Origin: Gammaproteobacteria bacterium HGW-Gammaproteobacteria-13
Lineage (GTDB): Bacteria; Pseudomonadota; Gammaproteobacteria; Pseudomonadales; Pseudomonadaceae
Length of the DNA: 64,000 nucleotides
NCBI GenBank assembly: GCA_002840155.1
Contig: PGZH01000012.1
Coordinates: 204,179 to 268,178 of the forward strand
Direction: 5' to 3'
Below are positions 1-8,149 of this stretch, piece by piece; position 1 is the stretch's first letter, and every line of letters starts with the position of its first letter. The position numbers and the translations under genes are program-made. Below the pieces are notes generated by a model that saw only the letters and a program-made list of their open reading frames with translations, was not told the DNA's origin and made no database searches.

Positions 1-58
1 CACCCACTTCATTGGCGCCGCCACGCAGCGCCGTCAGCAATTTGCTCCAGACGTTCAT
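1..58 (-). CDS. PspA/IM30 family protein, 5' end only
   Basis: Only the first 19 codons lie in the window (MNVWSKLLTALRGGANEVG, then the edge). This N-terminus matches what I remember of Pseudomonas PspA/IM30 (YjfJ-like) coiled-coil proteins, which bind the inner membrane under envelope stress. An AGGAG ribosome site sits inside the last codons of the upstream gene, four bases separate the two genes, and they are clearly one transcript. The pairing with a YjfI-like protein supports the call. The family assignment rests on very little sequence plus context. Confidence 0.6.
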   Translation of the reverse strand, partial: MNVWSKLLTALRGGANEVG

Positions 59-62
59 AGCA

Positions 63-692
63 TCACTCCTTAGCGTCAGCCTTGAGGAAGCCTTCATAGG
101 CTTCGGTGGCCTTGATCACGTTGTCGGCCAGCAATTCAATCTCGAACACCACATCGGTCAAGGTCGACGCCGAGCTCAGCGCACCAAACATGGTGTAGCA
201 AGGCTGACCGTCCGGCAGGGTTTCCAGACCGATAGAGGACAGTGGAAACAGCTTGTGGGTACGCAGCACCTGCTCGTTGAACGCCGCACTGTCGCGCACA
301 TCGGCGGCAGGCCAAAGCAGGCCCTCGACCACGATCTGTTCGCCAAATACGGCGACAAACAACGGCAGATCGCCATAGTCGTGCATGGTCACGTGCAAGC
401 TGGCATCCGAGCTCTGAATCAGCTCGATGCTCGCCTGCCCGCCCTTGAATAGCTCAACAGCCGACAGTGCATCGTATAAAGCCTGTGCAGTCCAAACCTG
501 CGGCATGCTCATACCCTCCTCCTTTTCCATTGAAGCCAGCTTTACTGAGTGCGGCTGGCGAAGTTTCCGCTCGAACGCCATAAGCAGCGGGGCATGCTCT
601 GGCAGTATCCAGATCTCTTTTTTCACCAATCCCTGCTCGCGCAGACGCTGGCGGAAAAGACGCTGGTAATGGGCTGATGATTTGCTTTCCAT
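63..692 (-). CDS. YjfI-like (DUF2170) protein
   Basis: A 209-residue soluble protein with no signal peptide or membrane segment. The N-terminal ~55 residues are basic and read like a small helical region (HYQRLFRQRLREQGLVKKE); the remaining acidic part (from about residue 65) resembles the DUF2170/YjfI domain, with PSIGLETLPDG-type turns and a Phe/Leu-rich core. In enterobacteria yjfI lies next to yjfJ, a PspA homologue, and the same pairing is seen here with the gene beginning at 58. Biochemical function is unknown. ATG start chosen because upstream is non-coding. Confidence 0.7.
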   Translation of the reverse strand: MESKSSAHYQRLFRQRLREQGLVKKEIWILPEHAPLLMAFERKLRQPHSVKLASMEKEEGMSMPQVWTAQALYDALSAVELFKGGQASIELIQSSDASLHVTMHDYGDLPLFVAVFGEQIVVEGLLWPAADVRDSAAFNEQVLRTHKLFPLSSIGLETLPDGQPCYTMFGALSSASTLTDVVFEIELLADNVIKATEAYEGFLKADAKE

Positions 693-1028
693 GGACGCAG
701 ACTAGACCTACACATGTAACGAATCAACACATCACATGTAATATTTTAAAACGTATGTTTGTTGATTTTCAGGCAAGCAAAAGCGAGCCGCTCAAAAGCA
801 GCGCCACAGAGAACACACAGGGAAAAGTCGCAGGAGGGGAACCATCCAGGGCCAGCAATACCGAGCATCCGTTCGTGGCAGCAATTTAACGCCATATCAG
901 CTGCCAACTAAACAGCTAAATCTGCCAACCCCATCGCAGCCGCAGCGGCCGATAGCGAGCATTGAAATATGACGCAGCACCTCACAATCGAATAGCCTTG
1001 GCCAGCCTAACGCCCAACGGAAGCCCTT
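693..1028. other. Intergenic region between divergent genes
   Basis: This 336-bp stretch separates the YjfI-like gene (leftward) from the CoA-transferase gene (rightward). No credible coding region was found on either strand. It holds an AT-rich patch at about 740-770 and two direct copies of CACATGTAA at 711-719 and 733-741, each containing the palindrome ACATGT, close upstream of the leftward gene. These could be part of its promoter or a regulator site. The right half shows only a GGAAG ribosome site before 1029. Confidence 0.5.
711..741. repeat. Two direct CACATGTAA repeats upstream of the yjfI-like gene
   Basis: CACATGTAA occurs at 711-719 and again at 733-741, 22 bp start to start (two helical turns). 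Both lie within 50 bp of the leftward ATG, where promoter elements would be. Seen directly; the regulatory role is inference. Confidence 0.4.
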
Positions 1029-2228
1029 ATGAGCACAGCCAACAAACCCCTCGCCGGCCTGAAAGTGATTGAGCTCGGCACCCTGATCGCTGGCCCGTTT
1101 GCCTCGCGCATCTGCGCCGAGTTTGGCGCCGAGGTGATCAAGGTCGAGTCACCGGATGGCGGCGACCCGCTGCGCAAGTGGCGCAAGCTGTATGAGGGCA
1201 CTTCGCTGTGGTGGTTTGTGCAGGCGCGCAACAAGCAGTCGATCACCCTTAACCTCAAGCACGAGGCCGGGCGTGAGGTATTGAAGAAGCTGCTCAGCGA
1301 GGCCGACATCCTTATTGAGAACTTCCGCCCTGGCGTGCTGGAAAAACTCGGCTTGGGCTGGGAGGTACTGCACGCACTGAATCCGAAACTGGTAATGGTG
1401 CGCCTGTCGGGCTTCGGTCAAACAGGCCCGATGAAGGATCAACCAGGTTTCGGCGCCGTGGGCGAATCCATGGGCGGGTTGCGTTACATCACCGGTTTCG
1501 AGGACCGCCCGCCGGTGCGCACCGGCATCAGCATTGGCGACTCGATTGCTGCGCTGTGGGGCGTGATCGGCGCATTGATGGCACTGCGTCATCGTGAAAT
1601 GAACGGCGGCAGCGGCCAGGTGGTAGACGTGGCACTGTATGAGGCGATCTTCGCCATGATGGAGTCCATGGTGCCGGAGTTCGATGTGTTCGGTTTTATC
1701 CGCGAGCGCACTGGCAACATCATGCCCGGCATCACCCCCTCCTCCATCCACACCAGCAGTGACGGCAAACATATCCAGATCGGCGCCAACGGTGATGCGA
1801 TCTTCAAGCGCTTTATGCAGGCCATCGGCCGCCAGGACCTGGCCGACGACGCGACCTTGGCCAGCAATGACGGCCGTGATGCGCGGCGCGATGAAATCTA
1901 TGGCGTGATTGATCGCTGGGTCGGCTCACTGCCGCTGCAGCAGGTGCTCGATAGACTGAACCAGGCCGAGGTGCCTGCCAGCCGCATTTTCAGCGCCGAG
2001 GATATGTTCCATGACCCGCAATTTCTCGCCCGAGAAATGCTTCTGTCGGCCAAGCTGCCAGACGGCAAAGCCTTCAAGATGCCCGGCATCGTACCCAAAC
2101 TGAGCGATACACCGGGGGAGGTAAATTGGGTCGGCCCGGAGCTGGGCGAGCACAATGAACAGGTGCTGAGCGGGCTGGGCTACAGCGATGAACAGATCGC
2201 CCAATTGCACAGCGAGGGCGCCATCTGA
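1029..2228 (+). CDS. CaiB/BaiF family (class III) CoA-transferase
   Basis: A 399-residue protein with the usual length and order of family III CoA-transferases: N-terminal LKVIELGTLIAGPFASRICA Rossmann segment, KVESPDGGDPLRKW, LSGFGQTGP at about 126-134, and GISIGDSIAALWG with Asp171 at the position of the catalytic aspartate that forms the acyl-anhydride and glutamyl/aspartyl-CoA intermediates. It moves CoA between acyl groups in the cytoplasm. The substrate cannot be told from sequence: carnitine, formate/oxalate, succinate-dicarboxylate and racemase subfamilies share these motifs. It stands alone, with no acyl-CoA dehydrogenase next to it. ATG start with GGAAG about 8 bases upstream. Confidence 0.88.
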   Translation: MSTANKPLAGLKVIELGTLIAGPFASRICAEFGAEVIKVESPDGGDPLRKWRKLYEGTSLWWFVQARNKQSITLNLKHEAGREVLKKLLSEADILIENFRPGVLEKLGLGWEVLHALNPKLVMVRLSGFGQTGPMKDQPGFGAVGESMGGLRYITGFEDRPPVRTGISIGDSIAALWGVIGALMALRHREMNGGSGQVVDVALYEAIFAMMESMVPEFDVFGFIRERTGNIMPGITPSSIHTSSDGKHIQIGANGDAIFKRFMQAIGRQDLADDATLASNDGRDARRDEIYGVIDRWVGSLPLQQVLDRLNQAEVPASRIFSAEDMFHDPQFLAREMLLSAKLPDGKAFKMPGIVPKLSDTPGEVNWVGPELGEHNEQVLSGLGYSDEQIAQLHSEGAI

Positions 2229-2241
2229 TCAACCACCCCCG

Positions 2242-2976
2242 CTAAAGGTGAACGCCATATTTGGCGTAGATCCCCTCAATAACCCCGCGCCGCTTGAGCA
2301 TCAAAATGGCCGCATCGAGCTTATCCAACCAGGCTTCGTGGCGTGGATGAATACGCATGCTGACATCGAAAGAGCTCATCACGTCGCCGATTTCGAGGTG
2401 ACGGTACTCCGGATTCTTGACCAGGCTGTATTGGGCAATCGCTTTGTTGACCACAATTTGATCGAACCGCGATTTCGCCAACATTTCCAGCAGCTGCGCT
2501 TCATTCAGCGCATTGCGCCGATCAAGCTGCCCCGCCTCGATCAACGCACGCAGGTCAGGGTAGGCATAGCCCCGCACCAACCCCACTGACTTGCCGCGCA
2601 AATCCTCAGGCCGCGACACCGGGAAAGCCTTGCCCGGAGCAAACACCATGACATCGACAACCTTGCCAAACGGCACCGAAAACACCCCAGGCGTCGACTG
2701 CCCCTGCACCCACCCCGGATAAACACCCGGCTCGATATCCAGCTGCCCGCCATTGAACAGCAGACCGAGGCGTGGATAGGGGTAGTACTGCACGCTGAAG
2801 GTGTCGCCCGTCAGCTTGCCCAACTCATCGAAGATATCCTGATAGATACCGGTCTTACCCTGCTCGATCATCATCGGCGGGTAGTTATAAAAACCAACTT
2901 CAAAGGTGGCGGCATAAACGCCAGCCTGGAAATGGACACCGCACAGCAACACAACCGCCTTGATCAACCACTTCAC
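2242..2976 (-). CDS. Periplasmic solute-binding protein (amino-acid ABC type, family 3)
   Basis: Starting at GTG (2976) gives 244 residues with a signal peptide (VKWLIKAVVLLCGVHFQAG, cleavage near VYA-A). The mature part starts FEVGFYNYPPMM and shows the two-lobe family 3 pattern: a lobe switch at DLRGKSVGLVRGYAYPDL, NEAQLLEMLAKSRFDQIVVN, and a C-terminal helix ending RGVIEGIYAKYGVHL. Upstream in-frame sequence overlaps the next gene and looks non-coding, so the GTG was preferred. No permease or ATPase genes lie nearby, so it may be an orphan binding protein or a sensor-like one. Ligand unknown. Confidence 0.75.
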   Translation of the reverse strand: MKWLIKAVVLLCGVHFQAGVYAATFEVGFYNYPPMMIEQGKTGIYQDIFDELGKLTGDTFSVQYYPYPRLGLLFNGGQLDIEPGVYPGWVQGQSTPGVFSVPFGKVVDVMVFAPGKAFPVSRPEDLRGKSVGLVRGYAYPDLRALIEAGQLDRRNALNEAQLLEMLAKSRFDQIVVNKAIAQYSLVKNPEYRHLEIGDVMSSFDVSMRIHPRHEAWLDKLDAAILMLKRRGVIEGIYAKYGVHL

Positions 2977-3007
2977 CCGACTACCTCTACTGCACAACAC
3001 ACTGCCG

Positions 3008-3268
3008 CTAAAACGCGCCAAACCACCAGGCGACTGCAGCACCCAGCACGAGCAAACCCAACAACCAGAAGATACCGCCATGCCCACCAGACTGCACCAC
3101 CGATACACCACCCGCCCGTCGCTCAGACGTGTAGCCATCCACGGCATCCTTGACCTCTTTCAAACCCATCCCCCTGAGCTCGCGCAGCAGTTTGATCGCC
3201 TCGATTTTCTGCCCGCGCTCAAGTGCCGCCACCACCTCCACTGGTAAATCCTGATCAAACTCAGCCAT
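3008..3268 (-). CDS. Small membrane protein with ribosomal L7/L12 C-terminal-like domain
   Basis: An 86-residue protein. Residues ~8-42 (VEVVAALERGQKIEAIKLLR then MGLKEVKDAVDGY) resemble the C-terminal fold of ribosomal protein L7/L12, whose KxxVIKxxRxxTGLGLKEAKxxVE helix-turn-helix contacts elongation factors. After a Gly-rich linker, a single hydrophobic helix follows (IFWLLGLLVLGAAVAWWFGAF) at the very C-terminus, so the domain should face the cytoplasm from the inner membrane. Small proteins of this type are widespread in Pseudomonas; function not known to me. ATG at 3268 was chosen because the homology begins there. Confidence 0.7.
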   Translation of the reverse strand: MAEFDQDLPVEVVAALERGQKIEAIKLLRELRGMGLKEVKDAVDGYTSERRAGGVSVVQSGGHGGIFWLLGLLVLGAAVAWWFGAF

Positions 3269-3308
3269 CACACACCCCGCTCCAGCAACCTTCCCAGAGC
3301 ATAGCCAC

Positions 3309-3343
3309 AAAAAAAGCCGGCCCCTTGCGGGTACCGGCTTTAT
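3309..3343 (-). terminator. Rho-independent terminator of hom-thrC
   Basis: On the minus strand AAGCCGG pairs with CCGGCTT across a 13-base loop and is followed by a run of seven T. It sits 15 bases past the thrC stop codon. Confidence 0.85.
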
Positions 3344-3358
3344 TGACCAGCGCCAGGC

Positions 3359-4768
3359 TTACAGCGGCTTGCCGCGATTGCCGTGCTGAGCCACAAAGCT
3401 CTGTACGGTTTTCAGGTCATTGGCCAGTACCGTGCAGCGCTCTTCACGCTCGAACAGATCCGCCAGGTGCGCCGGCAAGGCAGGCGCCAGACCAACACCT
3501 GCCTTCTCAACGGCTTCCGGGAACTTGACCGGGTGCGCAGTGCCGAGGATCACCATCGGTGTCGCCAGACTACGACGGCACTCACGGGCGGCACGCACGC
3601 CAATCGCGGTGTGCGGGTCGAGCAACTCACCACACTCGTTGAACACCTCAGTGATGGTTTCGCAGGTCTGCGCATCATCCACCGCGAGGGAGTCGAACAG
3701 CTTGCGTGCCTCGGTCCAGCGATCCTGATCAACGCTGAAGCCGCCGCCCTGCTTGAAGGTGGCCATCAACTCGGCAATCGCCGCGCCGTTGCGACCGTGC
3801 AGGTCAAACAGCAGGCGCTCGAAGTTCGACGAGACCATGATGTCCATGGACGGCGACAGGGTCGGGTGCAGGGTGTCCTTCACGTACTGATTGCCGCTCA
3901 TAAAGCGGTGCAGGATGTCGTTGCGGTTGGTGGCAACGATCAGCTGACTGATCGGCAGGCCCATATTGCGCGCCAGGTAACCAGCGAAAATATCGCCGAA
4001 GTTGCCGGTCGGCACCGAGAACGCGATGGAGCGCGCCGGGCCGCCGAGCTGCAGGGCCGCGTGGAAGTAGTAAACGATCTGGGCCATGATCCGCGCCCAG
4101 TTGATCGAATTGACCGCCACCAAGCGCGTGCCCTTGAGGAAGCCCTGGTCAGCGAAGCTGTCCTTGACCATTTCCTGGCAGTCATCGAAGTTGCCTTCGA
4201 TGGCGATGTTATGGATGTTGTCGCCGAGGATGGTGGTCATCTGCCGGCGCTGCACCTCGGACACACGGTTGTGCGGGTGCATGATAAAGATGTCGACGTT
4301 ATCGCAGGCCTTGCAGCCCTCGATGGCCGCCGAGCCGGTATCACCGGAAGTCGCCCCCATGATCACCACGCGCTCGTTGCGCTTGGCCAGCACGTAGTCG
4401 AGCAAACGGCCAAGCAGCTGCAGGGCGAAGTCCTTGAAGGCCAGGGTCGGGCCGTGGAACAGCTCCAGCACCCACTCGTTGCCGTTCAGCTGACGCAGTG
4501 GCGCCACGGCGCTATGGGCGAATACACCGTAGGTTTCTTCGAGGATTTTTTTGAAGTCGGCATCCGGAATGCTGCCGGTGACGAACGGGCGCATCACCCG
4601 GAAGGCCAGCTCGTGGTACGGCAGACCGGCCCAGGAAGCGATTTCTTCCTGGGTAAAGCGCGGCAGGTTTTCCGGCACATACAAGCCGCCATCACTGGCC
4701 AGGCCAGCGAGCAGCACATCTTCGAAATTCAGGGCCGGTGCCTGGCCACGGGTACTGATATAGCGCAT
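3359..4768 (-). CDS. thrC: Threonine synthase
   Basis: 469 residues; converts O-phosphohomoserine to threonine with pyridoxal phosphate, the last step of threonine synthesis. The N-terminus MRYISTRGQAPALNFEDVLL is typical; the PLP-binding lysine is Lys112 in PTLAFKDFALQ; the phosphate-binding loop GATSGDTGSAAIEG and SVPTGNFGDIFAGYLARNMG follow. Length fits the long gammaproteobacterial form. It lies 58 bp downstream of hom on the same strand, forming the usual Pseudomonas hom-thrC pair, with a hairpin in the spacer that could adjust thrC expression. Confidence 0.97.
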   Translation of the reverse strand: MRYISTRGQAPALNFEDVLLAGLASDGGLYVPENLPRFTQEEIASWAGLPYHELAFRVMRPFVTGSIPDADFKKILEETYGVFAHSAVAPLRQLNGNEWVLELFHGPTLAFKDFALQLLGRLLDYVLAKRNERVVIMGATSGDTGSAAIEGCKACDNVDIFIMHPHNRVSEVQRRQMTTILGDNIHNIAIEGNFDDCQEMVKDSFADQGFLKGTRLVAVNSINWARIMAQIVYYFHAALQLGGPARSIAFSVPTGNFGDIFAGYLARNMGLPISQLIVATNRNDILHRFMSGNQYVKDTLHPTLSPSMDIMVSSNFERLLFDLHGRNGAAIAELMATFKQGGGFSVDQDRWTEARKLFDSLAVDDAQTCETITEVFNECGELLDPHTAIGVRAARECRRSLATPMVILGTAHPVKFPEAVEKAGVGLAPALPAHLADLFEREERCTVLANDLKTVQSFVAQHGNRGKPL

Positions 4769-4792
4769 AGGGGCAAACCTTCGGTTGAATCT

Positions 4793-4817
4793 TTAAAAGC
4801 CGCAGCTGCCTGCGGCC
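4793..4817 (-). terminator. Hairpin between hom and thrC, possible partial terminator
   Basis: On the minus strand GCCGCAG-GCAG-CTGCGGC is followed by TTTTAAAG. The stem is 7 bp with a 4-base loop and only four T, so it may be a leaky terminator or an mRNA-stability hairpin between the two cistrons. Confidence 0.5.
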
Positions 4818-4826
4818 AGAGGCTGA

Positions 4827-6131
4827 TTAGTTCAACTGCTCGACGCGGATACGCACAACGCTGCCGACCACATCTTCGAGCGCCTCAAGGGCACTGATCG
4901 CCTCATTGATCTGCGCTTCGACCACGCGATGAGTGACCAGGATCATCGGCACCAGGCCATCCTGCTCCTCGACTTCCTTCTGCATGATCGACTCGATATT
5001 GATCCCGCGCGCCGACAGAATGCTCGCCACCTGAGCCAGCACGCCCGGATGATCCTTGGCCTGGATGCGCAGGTAATAGGCGCTCTCGCAGGCTTCGATC
5101 GGCAGAATCGGGTGATCGGACAGCGAGTCCGGCTGGAAGGCCAGGTGCGGCACGCGGTTGGTCGGGTCGGCTGTCAGCGCGCGAACCACGTCAACCAGAT
5201 CGGCGATGACCGAGGAAGCGGTCGGCTCCATGCCGGCGCCAGCGCCGTAGAACAAGGTGCTGCCAGCAGCGTCGCCATTGACCATCACCGCGTTCATTAC
5301 GCCATTGACGTTGGCAATCAGGCGATCCGCCGGGATCAGCGTCGGGTGTACACGCAGTTCGATGCCAGCGTCGGTGCGACGCGCCACACCGAGGTGCTTG
5401 ATGCGATAGCCAAGTGCTTCGGCGTAGTTCACGTCAGCGGTGGTCAGCTTGGTGATGCCTTCGGTGTAGGCCTTGTCGAACTGCAGCGGAATACCAAAGG
5501 CGATAGACGCCAGGATGGTCAGCTTGTGCGCGGCGTCGATGCCTTCGACGTCGAAGGTCGGATCGGCTTCGGCATAACCCAGCGCCTGCGCTTCGGCCAG
5601 CACGCCGTCGAAGGTGCGACCCTTCTCGCGCATTTCACTGAGGATAAAGTTGCCGGTACCGTTGATGATCCCGGCCAGCCAGTTGATGCGGTTGGCCGCC
5701 AGGCCTTCACGAATCGCCTTGATCACCGGGATACCGCCAGCAACAGCGGCTTCAAAGGCGACGATCACGCCCTTTTCGCGGGCCTTGGCGAAGATTTCAT
5801 TGCCGTGCACGGCGATCAGCGCCTTGTTCGCGGTGACCACATGCTTGCCGTTCTCGATGGCCTTGAGTACCAGCTCCTTGGCCAGGGTGTAACCGCCGAT
5901 CAGCTCGATAACGATATCGATCTCAGGGTTGTTCACCAGCTCAAACACATCGCTGGTCAGGCTAATACCGGTGGTGTCGTACTGCGGCTTGGGCGAGCGA
6001 ATGGCAATCTGGGCAACTTCAATACCACGCCCTGCGCGCCGGGTAATTTCCTCGGCATTTCGCTTGAGTACATTCAACGTACCGCCACCGACGGTACCCA
6101 GCCCACAGATGCCTACTTTCACCGGTTTCAC
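4827..6131 (-). CDS. hom: Homoserine dehydrogenase
   Basis: 434 residues; reduces aspartate semialdehyde to homoserine, the branch point to threonine and methionine. Rossmann motif GICGLGTVGGGTLNVL at 7-22; central GGIPVIKAIREGLAANRI and NGTGNFILSEM segments; a C-terminal ACT domain from about 350 (YYLRIQAKDHPGVLAQVASI), which normally mediates threonine feedback. Monofunctional, with no aspartokinase domain. Starts at GTG (6131) preceded by GGGGAG; this matches the MKPVKVGICG N-terminus expected for Pseudomonas. Upstream gene of the hom-thrC operon. Confidence 0.97.
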   Translation of the reverse strand: MKPVKVGICGLGTVGGGTLNVLKRNAEEITRRAGRGIEVAQIAIRSPKPQYDTTGISLTSDVFELVNNPEIDIVIELIGGYTLAKELVLKAIENGKHVVTANKALIAVHGNEIFAKAREKGVIVAFEAAVAGGIPVIKAIREGLAANRINWLAGIINGTGNFILSEMREKGRTFDGVLAEAQALGYAEADPTFDVEGIDAAHKLTILASIAFGIPLQFDKAYTEGITKLTTADVNYAEALGYRIKHLGVARRTDAGIELRVHPTLIPADRLIANVNGVMNAVMVNGDAAGSTLFYGAGAGMEPTASSVIADLVDVVRALTADPTNRVPHLAFQPDSLSDHPILPIEACESAYYLRIQAKDHPGVLAQVASILSARGINIESIMQKEVEEQDGLVPMILVTHRVVEAQINEAISALEALEDVVGSVVRIRVEQLN

Positions 6132-6155
6132 ACTGAACTCCCCATCTGCACTGCG

Positions 6156-6183
6156 TAAAACGGCCGGAGCAAGCCCCGGCCGT
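6156..6183 (-). terminator. Second hairpin of a tandem terminator after dsbC
   Basis: Minus-strand ACGGCCGGGGC-TTG-CTCCGGCCGT followed by TTTACG. It lies immediately after another hairpin and just before hom, so the two probably isolate hom from dsbC transcription. Confidence 0.6.
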
Positions 6184-6184
6184 A

Positions 6185-6213
6185 GAAAAAGAGCCGCACC
6201 ATACGAAGCGGCT
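6185..6213 (-). terminator. Rho-independent terminator after dsbC
   Basis: Minus-strand AGCCGC pairs with GCGGCT over a 10-base loop, followed by CTTTTTC. Located about 30 bases past the dsbC stop. Confidence 0.7.
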
Positions 6214-6244
6214 GTTTATTAGTCAATCAGGCGCGCGCCTCAGA

Positions 6245-6970
6245 TCACTTGGATTCCAGGGCTATTTTCGCCAGCTGCGGTGCTGGTTGATAGCCGGGAA
6301 TGATCTTGCCGTTGGCCAAGACGATGGCCGGCGTACCGCTAACCCCGATCATCTGCCCCAGCGCGTACTGCTTGGCAACCGGGCTGTTACACTGCGCATC
6401 TGCCACGCCCTGGCGGCTTTTCGCGCGATTCATGGCATCCTGCTGGTCCTTGGCACACCAGACATTCGACAGCTCTTTGGCCGCAGCGCTTTCCAGACCC
6501 TGGCGCGGGAAGGCCAGGTAACGCACCTCAACGCCGAGACGATTGAGCTCAGGCACTTCGCTGTGCAGCTTCTGGCAATAACCGCAATCGGTGTCGGTAA
6601 ATACGGTGATATGGGTTTTTGGCTGTTTGGGCGCAAACACCACCATTTCCGCGGCTGGGATGGCGTCCAGCAGCTTGACCACGCCCTTGCTCTCAGCGGC
6701 CTCGGTCAGGTTCACCGGCTTGCCGTCCTTGACCTGAAACAGGTAACCCTGCAGCAGGAACTGGCCATCAGCGCTGGTGTACAGCTGCCGACCACCGGCC
6801 AGCTCGACCTGATAAACGCCAGGCATCGGACTTTCGGCAATTGCCTCAATCGGCAGAGCCGGATCGATAGCTTTGAGGCTATTGCGGATGGCCTGATCGG
6901 CATCGGCGGCAACGCCCACGCTGCTGGCCAGACCCAAGGCCAATGCAACAACAATGCGGTTAAAACGCAT
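6245..6970 (-). CDS. dsbC: Thiol:disulfide interchange protein DsbC
   Basis: 241 residues with a signal peptide (MRFNRIVVALALGLASSVGV, cleavage near VAA-DA). Residues ~23-85 form the dimerisation domain (AIRNSLKAIDPALPIEAIAE) and ~110-240 a thioredoxin fold with active site Cys129-Gly-Tyr-Cys132 in TDTDCGYCQKLHSEVPEL. The second cysteine pair (WCAKDQQ...DAQCNS) and a cis-proline (GVSGTPAIVLANG) are present. It isomerises wrong disulfides in the periplasm and is kept reduced by DsbD. GGGAG lies upstream of the ATG at 6970; the longer in-frame extension looks non-coding. Follows xerD, as in other pseudomonads. Confidence 0.95.
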   Translation of the reverse strand: MRFNRIVVALALGLASSVGVAADADQAIRNSLKAIDPALPIEAIAESPMPGVYQVELAGGRQLYTSADGQFLLQGYLFQVKDGKPVNLTEAAESKGVVKLLDAIPAAEMVVFAPKQPKTHITVFTDTDCGYCQKLHSEVPELNRLGVEVRYLAFPRQGLESAAAKELSNVWCAKDQQDAMNRAKSRQGVADAQCNSPVAKQYALGQMIGVSGTPAIVLANGKIIPGYQPAPQLAKIALESK

Positions 6971-7063
6971 ACAAACTCCCGGCAGAAGACGACCCAACAA
7001 AAGATGCACGCAGCCTACCATAGAAGCCCACAGAGACCGACCATCGCAGGCTGGACGGCGTTC

Positions 7064-7960
7064 TCAGCCTCGCGGGTGGTGCTGCGCATGCAACTCCTGC
7101 AGGCGCGCGCGGGCAACATGGGTGTAGATCTGCGTGGTCGACAGATCGCTGTGCCCCAACAGCATCTGCACCACGCGCAAATCGGCGCCGTGATTGAGCA
7201 GATGCGTGGCAAAGGCATGGCGCAGGGTATGCGGCGACAGGCTCTTGGCAATCCCCGCCACCTTGGCCTGGTGTTTGATGCGATACCAGAAGGTTTGCCG
7301 AGTCATCTGCTCGCCACGCAGACTGGGAAACAACACATCACTGGGTTTGCCATCCAGCAGAAACGGCCGCGCCTCCTTGCTGTACCGCTCGATCCAGGCA
7401 ATCGCCTCTTCACCCAGCGGCACCAGACGCTCCTTGCTGCCCTTGCCGAAGACGCGCAGCACACCCTGGCGCAGATTGACCTGCTCAAGCGTCAAGCCAA
7501 TCAACTCGCTGACGCGAAGACCACAGGCATACAGTACCTCAAGCATCGCCCGGTCGCGCAGACCAATCGGGTCATCCAGCTCGGGAGCGGCCAGCAAGGC
7601 CTCGACATCGGCTTCGGACAGCGACTTGGGCAGCGGCCGCCCCAGCTGCGGCAAATCCACCTGCAGGGTCGGATCACGACTGATCAGCTGTTCACGCAGA
7701 AGAAACCGGTAGAAACCACGCAAGCCCGAGAGCAGGCGCGCAGTAGAACGCGCCTTGTAGCCTTCATTCAGGCGCCAGGCCAGGTGATCGAGTATCAGCT
7801 CACGCCCAGCATCCGCCAGCTGCACATCACGCAGCTGCAGCCAGCCATTGAACAGCGCAAGGTCGCTGCGATACGCAGCCTGGGTGTGCACGGACAGGCC
7901 CTTTTCCAACCACAACGACTCAAGAAAACGGTCAATCAGCGGATGATCGATAGCTGCCAT
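7064..7960 (-). CDS. xerD: Site-specific tyrosine recombinase XerD
   Basis: 298 residues; with XerC it resolves chromosome dimers at dif under FtsK control. N-terminal SAM-like core-binding domain (1-105) and C-terminal catalytic domain with the complete set Arg149, Lys173, His244, Arg247, His270 and Tyr279 (CGLRVSE, HTLRHAFATHLL, LLGHSDLSTTQIYTHV). These positions match the E. coli enzyme almost exactly. ATG at 7960 with GAGG upstream is preferred over an adjacent TTG. Transcribed toward dsbC with a 93-bp gap. Confidence 0.97.
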   Translation of the reverse strand: MAAIDHPLIDRFLESLWLEKGLSVHTQAAYRSDLALFNGWLQLRDVQLADAGRELILDHLAWRLNEGYKARSTARLLSGLRGFYRFLLREQLISRDPTLQVDLPQLGRPLPKSLSEADVEALLAAPELDDPIGLRDRAMLEVLYACGLRVSELIGLTLEQVNLRQGVLRVFGKGSKERLVPLGEEAIAWIERYSKEARPFLLDGKPSDVLFPSLRGEQMTRQTFWYRIKHQAKVAGIAKSLSPHTLRHAFATHLLNHGADLRVVQMLLGHSDLSTTQIYTHVARARLQELHAQHHPRG

Positions 7961-8065
7961 CAAGAAACCTCAAACGATATGCCCGCCAGTGTCTACGAGC
8001 GCAGCGCCATGGGCCAGCGCTAAGCGTTCCGACCAACGGCTGCTAAACCAGCGAAGAAAGCTCCA

Positions 8066-8090
8066 GTCACCCTATCTTTGGGAGGGTGAC
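8066..8090. repeat. Perfect inverted repeat upstream of the MshEN-domain gene
   Basis: GTCACCCT (8066-8073) and AGGGTGAC (8083-8090) are perfect complements around a 9-base loop ATCTTTGGG. No T-run follows on either strand, so it is more likely an operator or an RNA hairpin in the 5' leader of the gene at 8150 than a terminator. Confidence 0.5.
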
Positions 8091-8149
8091 AGACCGCAAT
8101 CTGCAGACCATGATTGCATCACGCCACTACAGCACAACGGTGCCCACGC

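Noticed and set aside
3383-6158. Long + strand open frames opposite thrC (504 codons) and hom (409 codons)
   Set aside because: Antisense shadows of well-defined enzymes; His/Gln/Arg/Val-rich translations without motifs.
6287-8023. 578-codon + strand frame across dsbC and xerD
   Set aside because: Runs antisense over two intact genes and their spacer; no start signal or domain.
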